Positions 47,757 through 59,000 of a DNA stretch of 64,000 nucleotides are shown one piece after another (within the stretch, counting starts at the first letter, position 1; every line of letters starts with the position of its first letter). The stretch comes from Motacilla alba alba (lineage: Eukaryota > Chordata > Aves > Passeriformes > Motacillidae), in the NCBI RefSeq assembly GCF_015832195.1, contig NC_052020.1, forward strand, positions 5,896,254 to 5,960,253. The letters run 5' to 3'. The position numbers and the translations under genes were made by a program. The notes under the pieces are model-generated. The model was not told the origin of the DNA, ran no database searches, and saw only the letters and a program-made list of their open reading frames with translations.

Positions 47757-48830
47757 TTGTGAAGTCCAAAGACCACCCAGTCCAGCCCTCACTTCTTTCT
47801 CTCGTGGCTGTTCTCAGCCTTGCTGCCCCAACGTGAGGAAAAAAAGCAAATACCAAAGCATCAGAACCCAATAATGGTGTTTCTCTTTTTATCTGGGGGA
47901 AAAAAGGGCTCCTGTGCACTTATCCATTGATAATGGCCAGGAATATAAATTGGAATATAATGCCAGGAATATAATTCTATGCTAGCATGAAATACTCAAA
48001 TAAAATGGCCTGGAGACATGATGCTGCTCTGCTACATCCTCCCAAGAGAGCAGAAATTTGCAGGGGTAGTCTTGAAGGACTGAATGAGCCCTTTACTGCT
48101 GCAAGTCTTCTCAAGAAGGCTTTACTTTATAACTGCAGTTCCCTTTTGATTAATCACCTTGTCTGGCACATGCCTTAATACTGCTTCCATAATGATCTAC
48201 TCCATAATCTTCAGAGAAGTGAGGTCTAGATTTCCCCAGGTATTTCTTTCTTCCCTTGGTAAAAACAGGGGTTTCTGGCCTGCCTTGCATGATCTCTTAT
48301 GCACCAGGATGGAGAGCCCTTGTGCTCCTAAGGAAAGTGGTCCTAAAATGTGGCCAGCTCAGGTCAGCTCTGCTGGCTCTAAAGGGAGCTTCCCAGGAGA
48401 TCTCATCCATTCATTCCTTGGACAACTACAAGTTCACTCTTCCAAAATTCAGGGACCTGACTTTGCTCTTTGCCAGACCCGTGTTCCTTGAGATAAGGAA
48501 GTCAGCAAGGGCATGGTCACCACAGCTGCCTCCAGTCCTAATTCCTCTGATAAGGTTATCCATACTGCTGGGCACCACATCCAGCCTGGCTCCTACTCCA
48601 TTTGGTTTGTCTCATACCTGAAAGTCTGTCTTGTTCTCCTGGACAGCTGTATTTCTTTCCCAGGAGATATCTGGGTGGTTGAAATCCCACATCAGGATGA
48701 GAGCTTGGGAGTGTGACACTTCCTGCAACCAAAGCAAGACCTCATTGACAGCTTGCCCTGATCAAGGTGTGCTGTGCCTGGTCCTTCATTTTCACCCACA
48801 GGCTCTCAGCATGTTTGTGGCTGCTCTTCC
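47757..48830 (-). mobile_element. Internally deleted CR1 LINE with endonuclease and RT-start remnants (copy B)
   Basis: On the minus strand the decayed translation follows CR1 ORF2. From right to left it shows 'AESLWVKMKDQ' (about 48815), 'QALILMWDFNHPDISW' (about 48660-48710; the apurinic endonuclease G-D-F-N motif, with G replaced by W), 'DHALADFLISRNTGLAKSKV' (about 48450-48520; the endonuclease S-D-H motif, with S replaced by G), 'ISWEAPFRAS', and then directly 'TPVFTKGRKK' and 'IIMEAVLRHV' (about 48190-48290), which belong to the start of the reverse transcriptase. The long linker normally between them is missing. The rest of the RT is also missing, and the copy passes into the 3' region shared with copy A, ending near 47757 with GGACTGGGTGGTCTTTGGAC. 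Frames are broken by stops, so it is inactive. Confidence 0.8.
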
Positions 48831-48834
48831 CCAA

Positions 48835-49695
48835 CCTCTCCATTCCTTAACACCACCCGCAACGCCTCCACCCCTCCTTCCCAACCTCTCCTAAAACAGC
48901 AGGTTGAAGCAGAGTGTCATTTCAGCGGCTTCCAAAACAAGATTATGTAAACACACGGTGATGAGTTCACACCAGGCGACAGAGAATTCAATGGTGTTTT
49001 TTCCCCTTGATCATATGCATTGTCTAAATTTGAACTCCAGATTTGTTGTGGGCTGACATGATCTTGATAAACAAATACTGGGATTTAATGAGCAAGCACG
49101 GGGTGTGGAATAGCACAGGAGAAAGAGCACATGAGTATCAAAATGATTCTAATGGACGGTGAAGCCTTTGCAGCATAGATGTAGTATCCTACACAAAGAG
49201 TCTCTGTAGGTACCAGGATAATGTTCTTTGATGGTCTAACAGTTTCTCCTCCTCAGGGATACCTCTTTTACCTTGTAAAAGAATCTTTGAAATGTTTGTA
49301 TCAACGTATTTTCATATCCCTTGTCAGTTTTAGATGGTTCTTTTCAGTTTAGCTAAATGAATTTCACTTTTGACATATACTCTGAAGTGTAGTTCTACTC
49401 TATAAAAATGACACTATTGAGTCCTATATTTACTTTACTTCAGCAACTAAATGTCAAGTGTATTTACAGTTGAAAGTGTTGCTTGATAAATCCCATATCT
49501 GAAAACTCAGGCTAGATTGTAGTGCTGCATGGTTTTTGTTCTTTTTTTAGCCACTTTCACTGAGGCTGGAAAAGTTCTGCAAGGGAAATTATGCTGCTGG
49601 ACTTGCAGAAGTACAGCTGACCAGATCTCATTGGATAACTGTTCTGGTGATGCCCAAGAAGGCAAATAAATCTATTTTCTTGCCCTTATCTGGGA
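48835..49695. other. No gene recognised
   Basis: 48835-48900 is C-rich with two CCAACCTCTCC words and may still belong to the CR1 copy. The remainder is AT-rich with no recognised feature. Confidence 0.5.
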
Positions 49696-49696
49696 A

Positions 49697-49778
49697 AACA
49701 TAACATATAACATATAACATAACACAACATAACATAATGTAACATAACATAACATAACATAACATATATAACATAACA
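49697..49778. repeat. (AACAT)n pentanucleotide microsatellite
   Basis: About 16 units of AACAT or the variant AACATAT, with minor interruptions (ACACAAC, AATGT). Interruptions cluster in the left half, and the purest run is at 49741-49763. It is probably length-variable. Confidence 0.9.
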
Positions 49779-49789
49779 GGTGCTGAAGC

Positions 49790-52700
49790 TGCCTGGCCAT
49801 AAATTTGCTGCTGCTGATGCTAGTGTTGCCTGGATTAAAGAATGAAACTAGTTACAATAATTAGTCACCTTTGCAGAAATTATATGTTCAAAGAAACATT
49901 TCTGAGCGTGCTGCATCTGCTAATAATTAAACCAAAATATTTTCCTTAGTGGTTATTATAATGTGTTGTAATAAGAGCAGATGCTTTTTAATGAACATAC
50001 TGTGTTTTAAAGGGTTTGAAAACAAAGCCATGCAAGCATTATTGGTACTTGAGAGTTTTTTAAAAGGCTATGCTCATTGGGATTTTATAGCATACTTCCT
50101 ACTGACATGGATGATTTTTGTTTGAGTGAGCTGCGCTGTTTGTGGTTTCCCAAATTTCACGTCATTTCTCATCAACAAAGGCTGATTTTTTAAGAATCTG
50201 CAACCCAAGCATTCCTGATCATTTATCTTCCTACGTTTTAAAAGTCTGTGTCATTATAGAGCAGCTGTTGTCTTGCTGGTGTCAATCTGAATTTTAGACA
50301 GGAACCTTTTTCAGAGGGTATGACATTTTAATGCCTTAGTCTTCATCTCTCGGATTATTTTGGTTCTTCGTACAATGAAATATTCCTTTAAAATCATTCA
50401 CTTTGTCAGGGACAATCTATCTGTGAATGACTGGCTTTTAAAAAAAATGGCTCTTACCTAAGGAATAGCATATCTGAAACCTGGAAAGGTTTATCTGAAA
50501 GGAGGTAAACAAAGTTGCATGATGAAGTTTTAAATTAGTGTCTTAATCTAAGAAGCTGATCTTGCTGCTTTTCTGGCAAAAACTGTGTCCTGAGGCTGCC
50601 CCAAAAATGGATTTCATTGCATGGCTGATGAACATGCCAAAGTGGGATTTACCTATTTGATAAACTTTCTGATTTCAGTGCCCCTCAAGTCAGGCTGACT
50701 GTAGTGAGAGTGACCCTGGTGTCTCCAAAAATTTGATGTGTGTTTTTTCCACATATCTGGAAGTTGTGCTGAAAGGCTGAGTGTATCAGAAGGTGAATCT
50801 TGTAGATAAAAATCAGGCTGTTTAGGTGAAGGTCTGTTTTGACCAAATAACCAGAAATATGGGAATGTGTCTTAGGGTTTGGTGTTTTTTAATTTGCTTT
50901 GATTATTCAAGTAAAAAATTATAAATAGGTATTGATCTCAGTGTGATCCCTCGTGCAACTGGTTATTTGATATTTTCTATATTTATCCTTCTTGGGGTGC
51001 AAGGAGGAGATGGAAAGCATGTTCAGCAACTTGTGAAGCTCAATATAATTTCTGGTCCCATATCCCCTTACCAAAAATCTTTAGAAAACAATTTGTGGTC
51101 TGGCCAGGTAATAGAACAAGCTATTCAAACAGGGCAGCAGCTCTGACTGTGAACAATCCTGCGTGGATTTTAGGATTTAAGTGAAATGTTCACCCACAAA
51201 TGGTGCTGGCTTGTTGTATATATTTATTTAAAAATATCTAGAGCGATGTAACACTAGATGCTGTGCAGGAAGACACCTACAGTGTTTGGCAGTGTATTCC
51301 CTAATTTCTGCTTCTGTATTCGTTGGCTTTTTTTTGTGTTGCATGTGGAAAATGGGCCTTTAAGGGAAGGGGGTTGGGATGGAAAATGTCACTCAGTGAC
51401 ACAGGAAATACCAAGTGGTAGCCAGACAGACATTAAATACTTAATTCTTGTCTTAGAAATTGTTAGATAAGATTTATACAACCTATAAAAAATGAGACTT
51501 TTTGTGTTAGGAGTGGATACTGTTTGCCACAGGACTGGAGGGATCACCAAGGTCACTGGTGAGAGGAGAGAGGGCTTTTCAGAACAGAGCATTCCCCTCA
51601 GTGGGTGAGGTTTCAGCTGCTTCTTTCCCACACAACTGCTACCCCATTTTAATTTTTTTTTTCCCACCATTCAGTCTTGACTGATTGATTTCAGCCAAAC
51701 TGAGGAAGATGCTGCTGTTGAAAATATTCAGCAAAACCCTCACAGCAGCCGGTTTCCGTTGGACACTGATTCTCGTACTTGTAGGGGCTGAGTTCTGCCA
51801 GCACAGAAATGTGTCCTGAAAAGCCAGAATTTTGTGTAGCTTATGATCCTGGTCTTGACTTTTCTGGGTAGGAGTTGCTCTTCTTGCTTCTGTTGGCAGT
51901 TATGAATTAAGAATTAGCATGTTCCTACAGGTATGTAATAAAATATACAAGAAATGCTCTGCAGTGTGTCCAGTCAATGTTTTTGCAGAGGCTAGAGCCT
52001 TTGACATTTTGCAGCTTTGCGTGTCAGTTCATTAGAGATTAGAGCTCATTAGCACTTTTTTCACTTACTTAAAGCAGGAAGGGGCATGAAAATGGAAATG
52101 CAGAGCAGACTGTGGATTGTTGTCATAATTCTTTTATCTCTGGGAGCTCTTTCTCCCAGATTCAGTGCTGTTCACAGTAAAACAAAAGTGGTTTCTCTCC
52201 TGTATGAGCTGCACATTTCCTTCTGAATAAACATTTTGAAGATTTTATTTGACTAGCGTGTCTTTAGCACTTCAGCATCATCAGCTGCTTCTTTATTTAC
52301 AATGTTTTTTGGCTACACTTCAGGTTTGAACTTGACCCCCATGTTTGGATATTCTGGTGTAAATGGAGACTTTCCACAACAGTAACTTTTTCTCTGTATT
52401 TAGCACTTGTAAATCTTAAAGATTTTTCTTTTAGAACAGACTGTGAACGACCACAGGACACCATTCTCCAGATGCTCTGTATTTGTTCCTATGCATTCCT
52501 GGTTGGAAGGAACCCTTGGTAAAGCTACTCTACACAATCACTGTGTGATTAATAAGATTTGAGTTTTGGATTCTCTGCTTCCTTTTGGATCGTCCATCCA
52601 CACAAATCTTTCAGTCTGCTGTATGTGAGCAATCTGGTTTTTCTCTGAATTATTTGGAATATTTTAAAGTGCCTACTGGAAAACTTTGTTCCATTTCCAG

Positions 52701-55700
52701 GCAGTACTTACAAACCCAAAGGCTTTCCCTATGATTTCTCACTGAGGGAAAACATGGACACGAGGCTTCATTACAAAACGAATGTATTTTTAGTTAATCT
52801 AAACAGGATCAGATTTAGAAGCCAGAGAGTGGATGAATGAGGTTGCCCTATAACTGAAGCATGTGAAATTGATAAAATTAACTTTTTTTCTTTCATGCCT
52901 TTCTCCCTTTCTGATTTTGTCAGTGTTGCTGAAATACAGAGATTAAACTGTATGTCCTGTGTGAGGAGTTATCTGATTTTTCTGCAGGAATATTTTTAGG
53001 TAAATGTTGGTGTAACTTCAATGGGAAAGTTCCTCAGAAATCAGGCAAATAGAAGAAAACTTTTTTCCTCTCATTCTTAAAATTAAATCAGCTTTCAGCA
53101 GATACCAACCTTCTTTTTTTTTAAAGTCAATGTGCTCGATGTTGCTTTTTGTAAACTTACAGAACTGCTTATTAAGGTTAAGAAGGCAAATCCTGCTGTA
53201 ATTTTAATTACTTCATATTGCAGCTCCTTCCCAGGAAACTTTACTGCAGTGAGTTGTGCTACATAGGATGTTAAACTACAGTTGGCACACAGGGAAATTA
53301 TGCACATTACACCACCCATGGTTTTAATGCCACATAATAAATAACATTATGGGCCTCACAGAGTTTAGAAGGAGAGCAGCCAGTTGTTTTACAGCACCAA
53401 ATCCTGATCCTGCTAAAACCACTGGGAGCCTCACTCGGGCTTGGTTCATTCCAAAATCTGAATTGTGGAATTTGGTAACTGTTCAACCACAGAACAATAG
53501 CAGAAGTATTTTCAGAATTAACAAAATATCAAACAAACCCCAAAACAATAAAATAATAACCCAACGCCAAATAAAACACCATCCCCGCCCGAAAAAAAAT
53601 CACCCCCAAAAATCCTTCAGTCCTTCAAAGGCTTTTTAACAGATCAATGATCTTGTATTTAAGGCAGAAAAAGAGCTCCCCATCTTCTCCTGCAGGCAAG
53701 GTGGAGATAACTTCATATAGCTGAAATACAGGCTCACCTGGGAAGGTGAGGAAGAGGTGGCACAAAAATTCTTTCTGGCCCACACAGGTGAAGAACAAAG
53801 GCCCTGCCTTAACAAAAGCTTGAAATAAACACAAATTTCAACAAGTGAGCAGTTCTGCAGGTTAAAAAGAAGGGCAAACATTTCTTATTGGTAGCAAACA
53901 TGGTTGCATGAATGTTGTAGCAAAATGATTGTTCCCAATGCAAATATTTCTTGCAAAAAAATCATTTAATATCTCATTTTCCCCTCTGATTTTATGCCTT
54001 TCTTATTATTTTACTCTTGGCAATTTGCAGTAGATTTAGCTGAGCTCTCCTGCTTCAGAAGCAGAGGTAGATTGGTATCAGTAGGCTGGCATCAGTTTGG
54101 AAAAGCTTCAAAAGCAAATGCTCAATTATTCTGAATTTGAATGTTCCCCGTGTGATTTGGAAAACTAATTACATCAAAGTTTGTAAGGGAAAAAAAAAAT
54201 CTATTAAGAATTTGAAACTTAGCAGAAATTTTCCACCATGATGAACAACTAGAGTTATTTGGTGTTTTTAATGTAGAAATTAATAGTGACTGTGAAATTT
54301 TCTTCTAATTCAAGATCAATATGCAAAAGTGCAGCATCACATCTTGTGTTACGAATTTACCCAAACACAAAATATTTTACAAGGGTCCAAATGTTTAATG
54401 AAACTTTGTTTTTGTTGTTTTTTTTTTTACAGCTGGGAGAGCTCTGCAGAAATATTTGTACAGTTCCAAGGTTTCTAAGACTCCTCTAGTTTCTTAGGAA
54501 ATTAAAGTCTTGAAGATTTCTAAACTTAAATTTCCAAGTTTTCTTTAGTCATTTTGGGCACTCTTGCGTAATGTTATATTACGGCATTTCTAGCAATTAT
54601 AAACAAATGTAAAAATTAGAATTTTTGGAGGGCGGTGTTTTTTTATTTGTTTTCTAAATTTTACCAAACTTATCACACTTACTGCAGTTACGATACTTCT
54701 TGTGCTGTTGTGAGGTGAAAAAGAGTTACTGGTGTTGCTGTGGTTTTGCAAATTCTTTCTCTTTTAAGGCTGGAGTTTTCATAAACAGAAAATACTGGTT
54801 TCTGTGGAGTAAAAACTAGAAAGAATCTTTCAGTGAGAAGTAAATTGCAGCCCATTGTCAGAGACTGATGGTGAAATTTTTAAGGATGTGGGAAAAAACC
54901 AGTGAAGCCTGTATTAATTAATTTGGAGTAATTAATGATAATACAAGTTACGTTTGCTGGAGAATATGTAAACAGATTTTTGCTTTACAGTAATGTTAAA
55001 TATAACTTGATGATAGTAATTTAATTTTCAGAAAGTCCAATAAAGATTAATTTTTGGTATTAAATTATTTCAGCAATTGTTTATAGTTTTGTTTATGGGC
55101 AAAAGCTTTTAAGTCTTTCACACACGGAATACAAGTGTGGAAATATATGATATTTATCCCTTTTAAACAGGGAAGAGGCTTTAGTTCTTCTTAATTACCA
55201 TTTCCTAATTTTATGGTTCTCCCTTTGTTTTACTTGTCTTTGCTGATTATTCTATTTGTACAAAGATATTCTAAATTGAAGAAAAGTACAAAAATTTGGA
55301 GGCATTGTATCCATGGTGGTTATGAAAGTTTGACCAGGCAACATGAGCAAAATATGTCTGTTTTATATGTTTTATGTTTTAACATGAATTTTACTGTAGG
55401 TACTATTGCCCTTGTAGGTTGAATTATTCAGAACAGGTATGGAAGGTTCTACTGTTGGCTAAAAATGTGTGTTCACTGTCAATGAAGTTCTGAATATCTT
55501 TTCTATTTAGGTGAGTATACAAAGAGCAACACCAGGAAAAATGGGTGTTCATTTTTAAATGAATAATTTTGTCTCATGTAATTTCTGTTCCACATGAATA
55601 GCTGAATAACTTGGGTTGTTTGAGCTGAAGTGCTTCAGAAAATGGATGTGAAATGCAACTGTGGTCTGAGAAGATACATAAAAATTCAGAAGGGAAGAGA

Positions 55701-58590
55701 AGAAGGCAAGAACCAGTTTGGATCTGCAATACTTTTTCTGCATCATCTTATTTACAGCTGGCATCAGCCTCTCCAAAAAGGTAAATCCCCTGAGTGGAGG
55801 CTGTGATTAGTGATAAGCAAATGCCAGCAGGTGTTATGAACTCTATTATTAGCTGCTTCAACTCCTGAACCATTTCCCAGCCTTCTGAGGCTTCTATCAA
55901 GCTGACAGGTTGCCTGAAAATTAGGAAATTTAGGAGGTGCAGGGCTAAAGAGAAGAAAAGTCTTCCAACAATGGTAACAAGGATGTATATGAGCATTTGT
56001 GGAGCAGCCTTGGATAAAAACATTTTGGGAAGGGGCATTGAAATGCAATAAAAAATGGGCAGTTACCTTTCAGAAGCACTTTTTCAGTTTTTAACTACTG
56101 GAATAGAAAAATATCTGGAGGCTTCACAACACTTCCAGAAGTGCCAGGTTTTCTGTTCTTTTTAAAAGATCTTATTTCTGCCTCTTCTACATAAGAAAAC
56201 ACTGGAAATTGCATTTTTTTTTCCCTGTGGAAGACCTTTCTTTGAGAAGAATACACTTTAAAGTCATCATTTTTTGGTAGTTATATTTGGCTTTTTAGAA
56301 AGGAAAACTATGATTTTTCACTTGTGCTGGGTGTCCTTAGCATACCCTTCTATAATGACCTTTCTTTTGCAATTTCCCTTTCTAGGCTGCCTAACTTTCT
56401 GACCCTTTGTGTTTCTAGGCCAGACTGTTGTGTGGAAACTTTCATTACAGATGTTTTGGTCTCGAGTTGATGCTTCCTTCTTAAAGCACGACTGAATAAA
56501 GCAAGGGAGGGGCTCCACCATCATTTCTATCATCACATTTCAGTGCAACCTTAAGCTATGCTGGTCAAGTGCAACATTTTTTTAATGACCAAGTGACTTT
56601 AATTTGGGTTGGCTTTTATTATCATTGTTAATGTGAGAAGGCTGTGTGAATAAAGCTCTAAATTCCTCTAAAGCTGATTTAAAAAAAAATAATGAAGTCT
56701 CGCTTCTGTTTCACAGAAAATGTGTTGCTCAGAGTAAATTATCTGAATGAGCTCGTATTAACAAGATGAGAATCAAATCAGCTCATTTGCTAGGCATCTA
56801 TAGGGAATAAACTAATTTTTGAGCTTTGAGGCCTTGTAGATTTTTTTTCATTACTTTTTATTTTTTGGTACACACTACTACTTTCAAGTTTCAGTCATAG
56901 CTGTCAGGATCAAAACAAAGTGAAAATCTTTAAGATTTTGCTCCGCTTTCAATTGGAAAGACCAAGAAGTCTCTTAGGTCCTGTTCTTTTCACAACCTAA
57001 GACCTTTTCTACAAAAAATTAGAAGGATCTGAAGTGGTGTGTATTGTGTTTCCATGACTAGAACATCCAGTCTAAATTCACCAATGAACAAAAAAATCAT
57101 AAGTATCATGAAAACTGTCTCAGGTACCTTGTATTTCTTCCTGTGTGGCTCGAGGACAGCTGGCCAGTCCTGACATTTCCTGGTAAGACTTGCAGGGTTT
57201 TTCACCCCAGGTCATTCCTGTGATCTCTTCTGTCTGCAGATCAGAAATGTGGTAATGGATTAAAAGATCTTAAGAGCATGCTATGATTTTTCAAGGCCAT
57301 TCATACCTCTTCTTCAGCAGTTAATCTTCTGACAATAGTCAAGCCAAGCAAGTAACATGGGCTTGGGTAGTACATGGATAGACATGGATTTGCAAGAATT
57401 CAAAATCCTGTAAATGGATTAAGTAACTGACTGCATCCCACTAAGGATTTAATTGTGGTACATCATTTTAGACATGTTCATATAATTGAACATTTTTACT
57501 AATCTTGCTCATACCACCTAAAATTTATCTAAAGTCTAAGTGTCTTTTTGAGGTGGAAGCCAAGAACTTCTTAGCAACAAGAAGAACTCACATAGTCTTG
57601 AGTGTGGAAAAGGAAAGGCTGGATTTGGAAGTGGGATGGAATGGGAGCAGGTGGGGAGCTGATGACCTGCATGGGGTTGGGGCACCTGTTCAGGGCCTCT
57701 GGTTTTACCAGCTATGCAAAACTGGTTTTACAAGTGATGGGTTTTACCCACTGGTGCTGCAGAGACAGTCTGGTTTGGTTCCGTTTCCTTCAGGAATTTC
57801 TCCTTCCTGTCTCTCTGATGGATAAATTAATGAAACTCAGGGACTGGTGCTAAAAAATTCTAAGGGCTACAAACCTTGCCCATCCATGGAGGAGAAACTC
57901 ATCTCTCTTCACAATTATTGAATTCATTTTACTGTATGCAAAGTCCTTTGAGGTTTGGAAACACCACAGCATCATCAGGTGTTCAAATCTTACATTCCCA
58001 AAGGCAGAAAACCAGGATCTGAGTGTGTTTCTTCCCCTCTTATCATTATTCCTGCTTTTAATGAAGGAATGAGACTATTTTTGGGCTAAGAACAATTCAT
58101 TGCTCAGATAAACATCAGCCTCAGAGGCTGTGAGATTTTAGAGGAGCAAGAACTGGGCCATAGCTCAGAGTAGTCCCAAGTTCTTTGTTACAAGGCAATG
58201 CAGAACTTTCTAACCCAGTGGACAGTTGCCACAGGGTTTATTTTGCTTTTCTAACCTATCACCTTTATTTAATTCTGCTTCACTGCAAATACTTTTGCCC
58301 AATGGGATTGTGTCTCACATGCACACACGTGCTTCTCTTACAACTTCTAAACTCTTAGCTTACTCTCTACAACCACACCCCTGCACTATAAACCCTTCAC
58401 CATCTTATCAATGCAGTTTCTCACTTACTTAAGGCACATTCTTTCTTACAACTGTAGAAACATAAGCTCATGATTTTTCTGCTTAACGTCTGTGTCTTTT
58501 ATTTTTACATCAACCCAAGCTTCTCCCAAGGCTGCGCAGGATTTCTATTTTTTTCTGATTCCTACACCCTCTTATTTTTTTATTTTTTTT
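49790..58590. other. No gene recognised; long AT-rich non-coding interval
   Basis: Almost 9 kb without a recognised exon, RNA gene or known repeat. The two overlapping minus frames at 55748-56048 (96 and 94 codons) are the only ones with some length; one is hydrophobic, but neither resembles a family I know. The frame 57505-57825 (plus, 106 codons) overlaps another register and is not credible. The interval may hold conserved non-coding elements, which cannot be judged from one sequence. Confidence 0.6.
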
Positions 58591-58654
58591 TTAATTCCCT
58601 AACAAACGGCCTTTGTGAGCGGGTAGGTAGGAGCTGCGCCGCTGCAGGGGGGCA

Positions 58655-58686
58655 GTCTGTCTGTCTGTCCGTGTGTCTGCCTGTCC
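58655..58686. repeat. (GTCT)n-like microsatellite
   Basis: GTCTGTCTGTCTGTCC followed by GTGTGTCTGCCTGTCC. It is an impure tetranucleotide repeat within the CpG-rich patch. Confidence 0.85.
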
Positions 58687-58739
58687 GGCAGATCCCGGCT
58701 GCTCCCGGCGCCTGGAATGACGCAGCGCTGGGAACGAGC

Positions 58740-58754
58740 AGCGCCGCCTGCTGG
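58740..58754 (-). promoter_or_regulatory. CTCF-like binding motif
   Basis: The minus strand reads CCAGCAGGCGGCGCT. The CTCF core consensus as I know it (CCASYAGRKGGCRSY) is matched at 14 of 15 positions; the one mismatch is C at the K position, which natural sites tolerate. It lies inside a CpG-rich patch, so methylation-sensitive binding is possible. A 15-bp degenerate motif will also occur by chance, and occupancy cannot be read from sequence. Confidence 0.5.
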
Positions 58755-59000
58755 CCAGACCCCGCCACTGCGCTGCCCCCAATCCATGGCCAGCCGCTCC
58801 CGGTTTGTCAGCCGAGGGAAAACCAGCGGGAGCGGCCTCGCCTGCTAAACGTGCTCAATTAAGAAACGTTAATTAATGTTCCTTCCTTTTTATTGTCTCT
58901 TGGTTTGCTGCGGATTTAAAAGCTGGCCTTGCCCCCTGGCCGCCAATGTTGATGGTGGGCAGTTGCGGAGCTGCTGGGCGGTGTTTTGTGGTGCTGGGGG

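Larger units (their letters stand above)
58596..59000. promoter_or_regulatory. Second CpG-rich patch, candidate orphan CpG island
   Basis: CpG density and GC content rise sharply from GAGCGGGTAGG (58617) through CGGCGCC, GACGCAGCGC, AACGAGCAGCGCCGCC and AGCGGGAGCGGCCTCG to about 58850, with a weaker tail to about 59000. A (GTCT)n tract (58655-58686) and a CTCF-like motif (58740-58754) lie within it. Open frames on both strands here come from GC richness and disagree with each other. No first exon with a convincing donor was found, so whether it is a promoter, enhancer or insulator is open. Confidence 0.5.

Noticed and set aside
48159..48894. Series of plus-strand frames up to 121 codons
   Set aside because: They are antisense shadows of the minus-strand CR1 ORF2, whose endonuclease motifs are readable on the other strand.
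55748..56048. Two overlapping minus frames, one hydrophobic and membrane-like
   Set aside because: Two registers are open over the same bases and neither matches a known family; no splice or promoter context.
57595..57690. G-rich words resembling a CR1 or LTR fragment
   Set aside because: The word order does not follow either family beyond short purine-rich matches.
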